Part shown: positions 9,353 through 17,326 of the stretch, in pieces
Layout of the letters: each line of letters opens with the position of its first letter
How positions within the stretch are numbered: the first letter of the stretch is position 1
From: Ramlibacter sp.
GTDB taxonomy: Bacteria > Pseudomonadota > Gammaproteobacteria > Burkholderiales > Burkholderiaceae_C
Length of the DNA: 43,552 nt
NCBI RefSeq assembly: GCF_028291745.1
Contig: NZ_JAQGNQ010000033.1
Location: 1 to 43,552, forward strand
Direction: 5' to 3'
Notes under the pieces: model-generated
Told to the model about the DNA's origin: nothing
The model's database searches: none
Seen by the model: only the letters and a program-made list of their open reading frames with translations
Translations under genes and position numbers: made by a program

Positions 9353-10236
9353 CAGAAGTCGTACTTCTGGCCCGGCTCGGGCACCAGGATGCGGGGCGAG
9401 GTCGCGTTGCCCATCGCCTGGATCAGTTCGGCCGGCGTGCCGCGCAGCTGCGGCGTGGTGCCGTAGTGGATCGGGATCGCGTAGCGCGGATGGATCATGT
9501 CGCGCACGGCCATCGCGGCGTCCTGCGGGCTCATCACGAAGTGGTTGCCGATGGGCATGAGCACGACGTCGGGGTGGTACATCTCGCCGATCAGGCGCAT
9601 GTCACCGAAGACGGCGGTATCGCCCATGTGCCAGACCTTGAAGCCGTTCTCCATCTCGATGATGAAGCCCACCGGCTCGCCGCCGGGCAGCACCTGCTCG
9701 TGGCCGGCGGCATCCTTGAAGGCCAGCTCGGACGAGTGCTCGGCGTGCACCGCGGTGATCTTCGGACCGGTCGGCCCCCAGGGCAGGAGGGTCCCGCCCT
9801 TGCCGAAGCGCGGCGCCAGTTCGGCTGGCAGGATGCCGTAGGTGACGACGCTCTGGTTCATCCCGGCCGGCCCCCACATCGGCACGTTGTGCATCTTGGC
9901 CAGTGCCGGCGCGTCGGCGAAGTGGTCGAAGTGCCCGTGCGTGACCAGGATCAGGTCGATGTGGCCCAGCGCCGAGAGCTGTTTCCATTGCGCGGGCGTC
10001 TTCGGGTTCGAGGTGAGCCACGGGTCGATCATGATCACCTTGCCGCCCGGCGTGGTGATGCGCGTGCTGGCCTGCCCGAGCCACAGCACCTCGGTCTTGC
10101 CCACCGTGTGCGGCGCGTCGCCGGGCATGGCCTGCACCATGGGCGCGGACTGCATGGTGCTCGTCATCGGGCCGGTGCTGCAGCCGGCCAGCACGAGGCC
10201 AGCGGCCGTGAGCAGGACCGAGTGGAGTTTCTTCAT
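9352..10236 (-). CDS. MBL-fold metal-dependent hydrolase, lipoprotein
   Basis: The 294-residue product has a lipobox (LAGC, Cys19) and a metallo-beta-lactamase fold of the UPF0173/UlaG-like group. The metal-binding motif THGHFDH is at residues 99-105. Further His residues are in VHAEHSSE, WHMGDTAVFGD and IPIHYGTTPQLRGTPAELIQAM. Most relatives are cytosolic, so the lipid anchor is worth noting. It is the first gene of the minus-strand operon and overlaps the next gene by one base. The 108 bp upstream separate it from a divergent membrane protein gene and must hold both promoters. Substrate unknown. Confidence 0.88.
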   Translation of the reverse strand: MKKLHSVLLTAAGLVLAGCSTGPMTSTMQSAPMVQAMPGDAPHTVGKTEVLWLGQASTRITTPGGKVIMIDPWLTSNPKTPAQWKQLSALGHIDLILVTHGHFDHFADAPALAKMHNVPMWGPAGMNQSVVTYGILPAELAPRFGKGGTLLPWGPTGPKITAVHAEHSSELAFKDAAGHEQVLPGGEPVGFIIEMENGFKVWHMGDTAVFGDMRLIGEMYHPDVVLMPIGNHFVMSPQDAAMAVRDMIHPRYAIPIHYGTTPQLRGTPAELIQAMGNATSPRILVPEPGQKYDF

Positions 10237-10344
10237 GGGGGTCTTCTCCTCGTTGTTGGCATGCCGACCAGGCTGGCCGCCATCGCGGGATTGGAACGTC
10301 GGCGCCGGCGGGCGTCAATCGGGCCGGCCACTACACTCGAAGCG

Positions 10345-11085
10345 GTGAGCGCGACTTCCACCCACCGCCGCTTCGACCGCATCGACGCCTTGCGCGGCGT
10401 CGCGATCGTCTGGATGACGGCCTTCCACTTCTGCTTCGACCTGGACCACTTCGGCTGGATCCGGCAGAACTTGCTCTCCGACCCGTTCTGGACGCGGCAA
10501 CGCACCGCGATCGTCACCCTGTTCCTGTTCTGCGCCGGACTGGGGCAGGCCGTCGCCTTCGTGCAAGGGCAGGGCTGGCCCCGCTTCTGGCGGCGCTGGG
10601 CGCAGATCGCCGGGTGCGCGCTGCTGGTGACGGTCGGTTCGGCCTTCATGTTCCCGGACAGCTTCATCTACTTCGGGGTGCTGCACGGCATCGCGCTGAT
10701 GCTGGTGATCGTGCGCCTCACCGCGCGTTGGGGCCGCTGGCTGTGGCTGGCCGGTGCGCTCGCGCTGCTGCTGCCGTTGGCCGCGGTGCCGGTGCACATG
10801 CACTTCGGCGATCTCGCGGTCTTGAATGGCCGCTGGTTGAACTGGATCGGCTTCATCTCCAGCAAGCCGGTCACGCAGGACTACGTGCCCCTGTTGCCGT
10901 GGCTCGGCGTCATGTGGTGGGGCATGGCCGCGGGCCAGTGGCTGCTGCGCGCGCGACCCGCTGTGGTGCAGGGGCCGATCCCGCGCGCCTTCACGCCGCT
11001 GGCATGGTTGGGCCGCTGGAGCCTGAGCTGGTACCTGGTGCACCAGCCGGTACTGATCGGCTTGCTGATGCTTTTGCATTCGTAG
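10345..11085 (+). CDS. DUF1624 / HGSNAT-type acyltransferase domain membrane protein
   Basis: An integral membrane protein of 246 residues if the GTG at 10345 is used. The start fits the family opening [20 protein letters not shown], which contains the conserved R.xALRGxAI.xM..FH motif of the heparan-alpha-glucosaminide N-acetyltransferase (DUF1624) family. About six or seven hydrophobic helices follow, including WLGVMWWGMAAGQWLL and a C-terminal WSLSWYLVHQPVLIGLL. Family members are thought to move acetyl groups across the membrane to sugars; the bacterial role is largely unknown. Its stop codon TAG is formed by the first bases of a downstream hairpin repeat. It is probably monocistronic. 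Confidence 0.85.
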   Translation: MSATSTHRRFDRIDALRGVAIVWMTAFHFCFDLDHFGWIRQNLLSDPFWTRQRTAIVTLFLFCAGLGQAVAFVQGQGWPRFWRRWAQIAGCALLVTVGSAFMFPDSFIYFGVLHGIALMLVIVRLTARWGRWLWLAGALALLLPLAAVPVHMHFGDLAVLNGRWLNWIGFISSKPVTQDYVPLLPWLGVMWWGMAAGQWLLRARPAVVQGPIPRAFTPLAWLGRWSLSWYLVHQPVLIGLLMLLHS

Positions 11086-11151
11086 GGTGGATGGCGCGCA
11101 GCGCAATCCACCGCGGCCGATGGTGGATTGCGCTGTGCGCATCCACCCTAC
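11082..11151. repeat. GTAGGGTGGAT hairpin repeat
   Basis: The arms GTAGGGTGGATGGCGCGCAG (from 11082) and CTGTGCGCATCCACCCTAC (ending 11151) pair over about 30 bp around a short loop near 11113-11121. This is a recognisable intergenic palindrome of beta- and gamma-proteobacteria. It supplies the stop codon of the preceding gene and may act as its terminator. Confidence 0.85.
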
Positions 11152-11299
11152 GGACTAGGACGCTCGGTTGCTCATCGGCTCGTGACTATCGCCTCGATAG
11201 CCACCGGGCATGACTTCGTCGGCTTGCGCCTACAAGGCACCGGAGGCGGGCCACTTACGGTGGCCGACGGCACTGTCGCCGGACTTCCCGACCTGATCC

Positions 11300-13729
11300 A
11301 TGCCCAAGACCCCCAAGGCAGCCCCGCCTGCGAAGAAGACGGCCGCGAAGGCCGCCGCCCGTAATTCCGACAGCGGCCCGGCGCGCCTTGCGCCCGACGC
11401 CGGCAGCGACGCGGCTGCCCGCCAGAAGGCGGAGACCGAGGCGCTGGCCGCCGCCCTGCCGAACAACGACAACAAGCCCTCCGAGCACGGCTTCGCCAAC
11501 GGCCTGAAGCCGCCGCCCGGCCAGGCGGCCGAGCCGGCTTCGCGCCTGCCCACCGCCAGCACGCTGAGCGAAGAGAACAGCTCCGAGAAGGTCGGCACGG
11601 CCGCCCTCGACGGCCTGAACGCCACCATCGACACGCTCGATCGCGTGCGGGTCGACTCCACCGGGCGCGTGCTCACCACGAACCAGGGCGTGGCCGTCGC
11701 CGACAACCAGAACTCGTTGAAGTACGGCGTGCGCGGCCCGGCGCTGCTGGAAGACTTCATCCTGCGCGAGAAGATCACGCACTTCGACCACGAGCGCATC
11801 CCGGAGCGCATCGTGCACGCGCGCGGCTCCGGTGCGCACGGCTTCTTCGAGTGCTACGAGCCGATGACGCAGGTCACGAAGGCGGCGCCGTTCCAGGCGG
11901 CCGGCAAGATCACGCCGGTGTTCGTGCGCTTTTCCACCGTCGCGGGCGAGCGCGGCTCCAAGGACACGGCGCGCGACGTGCGCGGCTTCGCGACCAAGTT
12001 CTACACGGACGAGGGCAACTGGGACCTGGTGGGCAACAACATCCCGGTGTTCTTCATCCAGGACGCGATGAAGTTTCCCGACCTGGTGCATGCGGTCAAG
12101 CCCGAGCCGCACCACCAGATGCCGCAGGCCGCCAGCGCGCACGACACCTTCTGGGACTTCGTCTCGCTGATGCCGGAGTCCACGCACATGCTGATGTGGG
12201 TGATGAGCGACCGCGCCATTCCGCGCAGCTACGCCACCATGCAGGGCTTCGGCGTGCACAGCTATCGGTTGGTCAACGAAGCCGGCGAGTCGGTGTTCGT
12301 CAAGTTCCACTGGACGCCGATGGCGGGCACCCATTCGCTGGTGTGGGACGAGGCGGTGAAGATCTCCGGCGCCGACCCGGATTTCCACCGGCGCGACCTG
12401 TGGGAACGCATCGAATCGGGCAACTATCCCGAATACGAGCTGGGCTTCCAGATCTTCACCGAGGAGCAGGCCGAGCAATTCAGCTTCGACATCCTCGATG
12501 CGACCAAGATCATCCCCGAGGAGATGGTGCCGATCACGCCGGTGGGGCGCATGGTGCTCAATCGCAATCCGGACAACTTCTTCTCCGAGACCGAGCAGGT
12601 CGCGTTCTGCACGGCGCACGTGGTGCCCGGCATCGACTTCTCCAACGACCCGCTGCTGGCCGGCCGCATCCATTCGTACGTGGACACGCAGATCACGCGC
12701 CTGGGTGGCCCGAACTTCCATGAGATCCCGATCAACGCGCCGGTCGTCCAGGTGCACAACAACCAGCGTGACGGCTTCCATCGGCAGGCGATCTTCCGCG
12801 GCCGCGTGAGCTACGAGCCGAACTCGCTGGCCGGCGGCTGCCCGTTCCAGGCGGGCGCGGAGCAGGGCTTCGTCTCGGTGCCGGCCCGCATCCGCGCCGA
12901 CGAGGAGCAGGGCAAGGTGCGCGCCAAGCCCGAGAAATTCGCCGACCACTACACCCAGGCGCGGCTGTTCTACGAGAGCCAGACGCCGGTGGAGCAGTCC
13001 CACATCGCCAATGCCTTCCGCTTCGAGTTGAGCAAGGTGACGGTGCCCGCCGTGCGCGAGCGCGTCGTGGCCATGCTGCGCAATGCGTCCGAGGAACTGG
13101 CGCAGAAGGTCGCCGACGGCCTGGGCATGGACTCGATGCCGGCGCCGCTGCCGCTGGCGCTGCCGAACCCGGCGACGCCGGAGGTGACCAAGTCGCCGCC
13201 GCTGTCGCTGCTGGCGCGCCCCGGCACCGAGCCGCTCAAGGGCCGCAAGATCGCGTTGCTGGTCGCGCCCGGCGTTGCCGCGCGGCCGCTGCTGCAACTG
13301 CAGGCGGCACTGCTGGAACAGGGGGCGATCGGCCGCTTCGTCGGCCTGCGCATCGGGCCGTTCCCGACCACCGACGGCGATACCGTGCAGGCCGATGCCT
13401 CGCTCGAGAACGAGCCCGGTTTCCTGTTCGATGCCCTGGTGCTGCCCGACGGCGCCGAAGCCGTCGCCGCGCTCGCCCAGGACGGCCACACGGCGGAATT
13501 CATCAAGGACCAGTTCCGCCATTGCAAGACCATCCTTGCCCTCGGCGAGTCGCGGCGCCTGCTGGCGCAGGCCGGCTTGCCGGCTTCGCTGGACAAGAGC
13601 CTGGCGCAGGGTGGCACCGGGCTGATCGTGGTCGATGCCGGCAAGGAGGAGGCGGGCATCGCCGCCTTCCTGCAAGCGCTGGGCAAGCACCGGCACTTCG
13701 GCCGCGAGATGGACCCGCCGCTGGTTTGA
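11300..13729 (+). CDS. katE: Large-subunit (HPII-type) catalase
   Basis: This haem catalase dismutates hydrogen peroxide. The 809 residues match clade 2 catalases with a C-terminal DJ-1/PfpI-like domain (about 655-800, starting [13 protein letters not shown]). The essential His173 is in [11 protein letters not shown], Asn246 in VGNNIPVFF and the haem-ligand Tyr460 in [15 protein letters not shown]. These have exactly the spacing of His128, Asn201 and Tyr415 in E. coli HPII. The N-terminus has an Ala/Lys/Pro-rich, probably disordered tail of about 95 residues, longer than in HPII. No Shine-Dalgarno is obvious. Between the upstream hairpin and the ATG lie two small inverted repeats (CTATCG/CGATAG near 11187 and GGCCAC/GTGGCC near 11249) of unknown role. 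The hemerythrin gene follows after 26 bp. Confidence 0.96.
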   Translation: MPKTPKAAPPAKKTAAKAAARNSDSGPARLAPDAGSDAAARQKAETEALAAALPNNDNKPSEHGFANGLKPPPGQAAEPASRLPTASTLSEENSSEKVGTAALDGLNATIDTLDRVRVDSTGRVLTTNQGVAVADNQNSLKYGVRGPALLEDFILREKITHFDHERIPERIVHARGSGAHGFFECYEPMTQVTKAAPFQAAGKITPVFVRFSTVAGERGSKDTARDVRGFATKFYTDEGNWDLVGNNIPVFFIQDAMKFPDLVHAVKPEPHHQMPQAASAHDTFWDFVSLMPESTHMLMWVMSDRAIPRSYATMQGFGVHSYRLVNEAGESVFVKFHWTPMAGTHSLVWDEAVKISGADPDFHRRDLWERIESGNYPEYELGFQIFTEEQAEQFSFDILDATKIIPEEMVPITPVGRMVLNRNPDNFFSETEQVAFCTAHVVPGIDFSNDPLLAGRIHSYVDTQITRLGGPNFHEIPINAPVVQVHNNQRDGFHRQAIFRGRVSYEPNSLAGGCPFQAGAEQGFVSVPARIRADEEQGKVRAKPEKFADHYTQARLFYESQTPVEQSHIANAFRFELSKVTVPAVRERVVAMLRNASEELAQKVADGLGMDSMPAPLPLALPNPATPEVTKSPPLSLLARPGTEPLKGRKIALLVAPGVAARPLLQLQAALLEQGAIGRFVGLRIGPFPTTDGDTVQADASLENEPGFLFDALVLPDGAEAVAALAQDGHTAEFIKDQFRHCKTILALGESRRLLAQAGLPASLDKSLAQGGTGLIVVDAGKEEAGIAAFLQALGKHRHFGREMDPPLV

Positions 13730-13755
13730 AGCAGCCAACGATCCAAGGAAACATC

Positions 13756-14226
13756 ATGACCACTGACAAGGACGCTTGCGAACTGCTGGATGCGGACCAC
13801 ATCGCGGTCAAGCATCTGTTCGTCGAATACGCGCGGCTGGCGATGGCCGCGCCGGCCGAATCCGCTGGCGAGCGCCAGGCCCTGGCGGAAAAAATCTGCA
13901 GCGAGCTCACCGTGCACGCGCAGATCGAGGAGGAGATCTTCTATCCGGCCCTGCGCCAGGCGCTGGGCGCCGACGACCTGATCGACGAAGCCGAGGCCGA
14001 ACACCAGCAGGCGAAGGAGCTGATCGCGCAGATCCAGGCGGTGGGTGCGGCCGGGCCGCAGATGGACGACCTCGTTGCGCTGCTGGCCCGGGCGATCGAG
14101 CAGCACGTGAAGGAGGAGCGGGATGTGCTGTTCACCAAGGCACGCTCGGTGAGCGGGCTGGACCTGGTGGAGCTTGGCGGGAAGCTGAAGGAGCGGCAGG
14201 GGGAGCTGCAGGGGCAGCTTGCGTGA
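13756..14226 (+). CDS. Hemerythrin (HHE) domain protein
   Basis: A four-helix-bundle protein of 156 residues with a likely non-haem di-iron site. The ligand set is H15 (DADHIAVK), H54 and E58 (HAQIE), H83 (EAEHQQAK), H117 and E121 (HVKEE). The ATG at 13756 is preceded by AAGGA. Located directly after katE, it is probably co-transcribed and serves oxygen, peroxide or iron handling under stress. Whether it stores iron, senses oxygen or repairs iron-sulfur centres cannot be told. A hairpin terminator follows. Confidence 0.9.
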   Translation: MTTDKDACELLDADHIAVKHLFVEYARLAMAAPAESAGERQALAEKICSELTVHAQIEEEIFYPALRQALGADDLIDEAEAEHQQAKELIAQIQAVGAAGPQMDDLVALLARAIEQHVKEERDVLFTKARSVSGLDLVELGGKLKERQGELQGQLA

Positions 14227-14242
14227 CGATCACGTGAAAGAG

Positions 14243-14266
14243 GAAAGCGGCCCGCAGGCCGCTTTC
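14243..14266. terminator. Bidirectional hairpin terminator
   Basis: A perfect 10-bp stem, GAAAGCGGCC/GGCCGCTTTC, with a CGCA loop lies between the converging hemerythrin and peptidyl-prolyl isomerase genes. T-rich tracts are short (TTTCTC on plus, TTTCCTCTTTC on minus), so it could serve both strands. Confidence 0.75.
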
Positions 14267-14295
14267 TCACGAACAGCGCGCGATGCGCGCCGCAC

Positions 14296-15075
14296 TCATT
14301 CCACCTTCGCGCTCTTGCGCAGGGTGTCCTGGAACTGCGCCAGCTTCTGCTGCTGCAGTTGCTGCGCGATCTGCGGCTTCACTTCCTCGAAGTTCGGCAG
14401 CTTCGCATCGCGGACGTCGGTGACGCGGATCACGTGCCAGCCGAATTGCGACTTGACCGGCACCTGCGTGGTCTCGCCCTTCTTCAGCTTGGTCATGGCC
14501 TCGGCGAACTCGGGCACGTAGCTGCTCGGGGTGGCCCAGTCCAGGTCGCCGCCGTTCTGGCCGGAGCCCGGGTCCTTGGACATCTTCTTGGCCAGGTCCT
14601 CGAACTTCGCGCCCTTCTTCAGGTCGACGATGATCTTCTTGGCCTGGTCCTCGTTCTCCACCAGGATGTGGCTCGCCTTGTATTCCTTGCCGCCGTTGCT
14701 GGCGACGAACTTGTCGTATTCGGCCTTGATGTCGGCGTCGGTGACGGGGTTGGCCTTCTGGTAATCGGCGAACAGTTCGCGGATCAGGATGGTCTGGCGG
14801 GCCAGTTCCATCTGCGCCTTGAAGTCGTCGGTGGCATCCAGGCCGCGCTTGCTTGCTTCCTGCATGAAGATCTCGCGCGCGATCACTTCATCCTTCAGCT
14901 GGCCGGCCTGCTCCTCCGAGACCGGACGGCCGGCCTTCGTCAGCTGCTGCTGCAGCATGTCGACGCGCGCCTTGGGCACCGGCTTGCCGTTGACGATGGC
15001 GATGTTCTGCGCCATGACGGGCAGGGCGATGCCGATGGCGGCCGCGGCGACCGCGGTCAGGAAGGCTTTCTTCAT
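14296..15075 (-). CDS. Parvulin-type peptidyl-prolyl cis-trans isomerase, periplasmic
   Basis: The 259-residue product has a Sec signal peptide (cleavage near VMA, residue 22), a SurA/PrsA-like N-terminal helical chaperone region, and a PpiC rotamase domain at about 133-225. That domain includes KASHILVENEDQAKKII, SKDPGSGQNGGDLDW and PVKSQFGWHVIRVTDV. It would assist folding of exported proteins in the periplasm. It ends the minus-strand run msrB-yciB-bolA-ppiC, 27 bp after bolA, an arrangement common in Burkholderiales. The stop codon faces the terminator hairpin shared with the hemerythrin gene. Confidence 0.95.
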   Translation of the reverse strand: MKKAFLTAVAAAAIGIALPVMAQNIAIVNGKPVPKARVDMLQQQLTKAGRPVSEEQAGQLKDEVIAREIFMQEASKRGLDATDDFKAQMELARQTILIRELFADYQKANPVTDADIKAEYDKFVASNGGKEYKASHILVENEDQAKKIIVDLKKGAKFEDLAKKMSKDPGSGQNGGDLDWATPSSYVPEFAEAMTKLKKGETTQVPVKSQFGWHVIRVTDVRDAKLPNFEEVKPQIAQQLQQQKLAQFQDTLRKSAKVE

Positions 15076-15102
15076 GGGATCTACCTTGGAGGAATCAGGG
15101 TT

Positions 15103-15387
15103 TCAGAGCGTCTCGATCGCCAGCGCATGGACGCCCCGATCACGATCGATATAGTCGCGCAAGGCATCATACACAAGGCGATGCTGCTCAACCATGCGGA
15201 GTCCCGCAAACTGCGGAGAGGCGATGCGCACGCGGAAATGGGTGCCCGAGCCGCTGCCGTCCTGGCCCGCATGGCCCAGGTGGGCGGCGCTTTCGTCCAG
15301 CACCTCCAGGCGCGTGGGCCCCAGGCGTTCGGCCAGGCGCGCGCTCAGCGCTTCGGCGGTGATGCCGGTGCCGACGGGCGTGTTCAC
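15103..15387 (-). CDS. BolA family protein
   Basis: The 94-residue product starts at a GTG that overlaps the stop of yciB (GTGA, 4 bp). The BolA fold signature is clear: a helix ALSARLAERLGPTRLEVLDES, the variable loop HLGHAGQDGSGSGTH, then FRVRIASPQFAGLRMVEQHR, LVYDALRDYI and the C-terminal HALAIETL. BolA proteins pair with monothiol glutaredoxins in iron-sulfur handling and influence cell shape and stress response. Position behind yciB and before ppiC is the usual one. I chose the GTG because longer in-frame starts would run far into yciB. Confidence 0.92.
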   Translation of the reverse strand: MNTPVGTGITAEALSARLAERLGPTRLEVLDESAAHLGHAGQDGSGSGTHFRVRIASPQFAGLRMVEQHRLVYDALRDYIDRDRGVHALAIETL

Positions 15388-15938
15388 TGCTCGCCCGCCC
15401 CGGCTTCCTTGCCGTCCTTCACGTGCCGGCTCAGGTACATCGCCTGGCCGACCACGAACAGCGCCATCAGGCCCAGGCCTCCGAACAGCTTGAAGTTGAC
15501 CCAGGTGTTGGTGTCGTAGTGGAAGGCGACCCACAGATTGACGAAGCCCATCACCGTGAAGAAGCCGACCCAGCTCCAGTTCATGGCCCGCCACGCCGGC
15601 TCGGGCAGATCGAGCTGCGAGCCCATCAAGGTCTTGAGGAAGTTCTTGCGGAAGAACAGCAGGCCCGAGGCGAGCGCGATGGCCATCATCCAGTACAGCG
15701 CGGTCGGCTTCCATTTGATGAAGCTCTCGTCGTGCAGCAGGATGGTGGCGCCGCCGAAGACCACGATGATCCCCAGGCTGAGCCACTGCATCGGCTCGAT
15801 CTTGCCCGTCGAATAACGCACCCACGCGATCTGGGCGATGGTGGCCGCGATGGCGATGCCGGTGGCGATGTAGATGCCGCCCAGCTTGAACGCCAGGAAG
15901 AAGACGGCGATCGGGAAGAAGTCGAGCAGGAGTTTCAT
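15384..15938 (-). CDS. yciB: Septation protein A / inner membrane protein YciB
   Basis: An integral inner-membrane protein of 184 residues with about five hydrophobic helices. Family landmarks are [18 protein letters not shown] at the N-terminus, WVRYSTGKIEPMQWLSLGIIVVFGG, FIKWKPTALYWMMA and WVNFKLFGG. The ATG at 15938 overlaps the msrB stop by one base (TGATG). The family (IspZ/YciB) is linked to cell-envelope and division-related membrane functions; its molecular role is not settled. Its gene end overlaps bolA by 4 bp, so msrB, yciB and bolA are probably translationally coupled. Confidence 0.95.
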   Translation of the reverse strand: MKLLLDFFPIAVFFLAFKLGGIYIATGIAIAATIAQIAWVRYSTGKIEPMQWLSLGIIVVFGGATILLHDESFIKWKPTALYWMMAIALASGLLFFRKNFLKTLMGSQLDLPEPAWRAMNWSWVGFFTVMGFVNLWVAFHYDTNTWVNFKLFGGLGLMALFVVGQAMYLSRHVKDGKEAGAGEQ

Positions 15939-16354
15939 CAGGTCTTGTCTTCCGGCTGGAAGTCCAGCGAGGCGGAGTTCATGCAATAGCGCAGGCCGGT
16001 CGGCTCAGGTCCGTCCGGAAAGACGTGGCCGAGGTGGGCGCCGCATTGTGCACACACGGTCTCGGTGCGCGCCATGCCATGGCTGACGTCGCGGATTTCC
16101 TTGATGGCGCCGGGCAGCGCCTGCGAGAAGCTGGGCCAGCCGCAGCCGGCATCGAACTTGGTGCCCGAGTCGAACAGCTGGGCGCCGCAGCAGATGCAGT
16201 GATAGCTGCCGTCGGCCCAGACGCGCTCGTACTTGCCGGTATAGGGCCGCTCGGTGGCGGCGTGCCGCGTGACGTTGAAGGCGCCGGGCTCGGCGCCTTT
16301 CTCGGCCAGCAGGGCCTTCCATTCGGCGTCGGATTTGGCGATCGGATAGGTCAT
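15938..16354 (-). CDS. msrB: Peptide-methionine (R)-S-oxide reductase
   Basis: The enzyme reduces the R epimer of methionine sulfoxide in damaged proteins. The 138-residue protein has the zinc ligands C53 and C56 (CICC) and C101 and C104 (CAQC), and the catalytic Cys124 in [11 protein letters not shown]71 in GCGWPSF lies at the position of the resolving cysteine of several MsrB proteins. The start at 16354 (MTYPIAKSD) was chosen because upstream in-frame codons encode an arginine-rich, non-family stretch. It is the first gene of the msrB-yciB-bolA-ppiC run. Its promoter must lie in the 259-bp gap shared with the divergent synthase gene. Confidence 0.95.
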   Translation of the reverse strand: MTYPIAKSDAEWKALLAEKGAEPGAFNVTRHAATERPYTGKYERVWADGSYHCICCGAQLFDSGTKFDAGCGWPSFSQALPGAIKEIRDVSHGMARTETVCAQCGAHLGHVFPDGPEPTGLRYCMNSASLDFQPEDKT

Positions 16355-16543
16355 GGAGAGCAGAAGGTCATCTGGTTGAGAAACGGTCGGGCCACGCAAG
16401 TTCCGTTTCGCTTCGCAGCATGCCCGGGTACCCGCCCTGTGGCTCGTGGGTCGGCTGCGCCTTGGAGTGTGCGAGCCGGCTGGCGTGGACGTTTGCATTG
16501 TCCGCCCGGCGGCCCCGCCGGAGCCGAGTAGGGGAATCGCTTA

Positions 16544-16604
16544 TTGTCCCGGTAGCGCGACCCCACGGGATAATTCGCAGGCCGCGCAAGCGGCTTTGGG
16601 AGGG
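16544..16604 (+). promoter_or_regulatory. Putative promoter and leader of the synthase-kinase operon
   Basis: TTGTCC (16544-16549) and GATAAT (16569-16574) form a possible sigma-70 promoter, though the 19-bp spacer is long. A 5-bp GC stem with a GCAA tetraloop (16581-16594) follows. The ribosome-binding site GGGAGGG (16598-16604) is 9 bp before the ATG. The partly inverted TCCCG and CGGGATAA around the spacer could bind a regulator. The rest of the 259-bp gap shows nothing definite. Confidence 0.4.
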
Positions 16605-16613
16605 ATAACACCA

Positions 16614-17326
16614 ATGAGCGATTTTTCCGCGACGGAGCAGTCGTTTGCACTGCCGTCGCAAGCCGGTGCGTCGCTGGCGGAAGAAACCACCGTGGCCGCC
16701 GCCGCGACCGATGTCCAGCCGCACGAAGTCGGCTTCCGGCGCCTGCGCGGTGCGCGCGAGATTGCGCGCGTCGTGCCGCTGCGACAGCAGATCGCGTTGC
16801 CGGCAGCGGCCCTGGACGACCCCGCTTTCGCGCTGCGCGAAAAAAAAGAGACGAGGTGGGCGTCGTCGGCGCCCTGGTGCGTTTCGGCGAGTACATAGGT
16901 ACCATCCGCTACCTGCCGATGGACCAAGGCCTGGCGCCCTGCGAGGCGCTGCTGCGGCGCCATCGCATCGCCCTCGACCCGCAGGAAACCAGCTGGGAAG
17001 TCGGCCGGCTCGTGCTGGCGCCGCGGTTTCGCAGCGGGCCGGATTCACTCAAACGCTTCCTGTTCCTGACCCTGGTGGACCTGCTCGAAGAAGATCCCGT
17101 GGACAAACTGTTCGCTTCCTGCACGCCCTTGCTGAGCCGCCTGTACCGGCGCTTCGGCTTTTCCGTCCTGGTGAAGGACGCGAGCCAAGATGCGCAGGGC
17201 AGCTACTCGCTCATTCAAGGCCAGGTCCCCGAGGTGCTGCGCGCGCTGGCGGCCAGCCGCGAGGAGCGCGCCCAGGTCGAACGGCTGCTTGCCGGCCGTG
17301 AGCGGATCGAGGCGCTGCCATGCTGA
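16614..17326 (+). CDS. GNAT-fold N-acyl synthase (LuxI/FeeM-like), frame broken at an A8 run
   Basis: Two reading frames together make one protein of about 237 residues. The first frame, from the ATG at 16614 (MSDFSATEQSFALPSQ), stops at 16898. The second carries the rest to 17326. They join at eight As (16840-16847) by a -1 shift, giving ...FALREKKKRDEVGVVGALVRF. The segments FRRLRGAREIARVVPLRQQI, GEYIGTIRYLPM, SWEVGRLVLAPRF and CTPLLSRLYRRFGF follow the order of acyl-homoserine-lactone synthases, FeeM-type N-acyl amino acid synthases and exosortase-linked acyltransferases. Those enzymes use acyl-ACP to acylate an amine. The product is not predictable. The stop overlaps the downstream kinase start by 7 bp. 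The break may be programmed or transcriptional slippage, a phase-variable tract, a true mutation or a sequencing error. The N-terminal 30 residues look disordered. Confidence 0.65.

Noticed and set aside
16856..17326. A separate gene starting at the GTG at 16856
   Set aside because: The start would fall in the middle of the conserved domain. The missing N-terminal motifs lie directly upstream in the other frame, so one shifted gene is the better reading.
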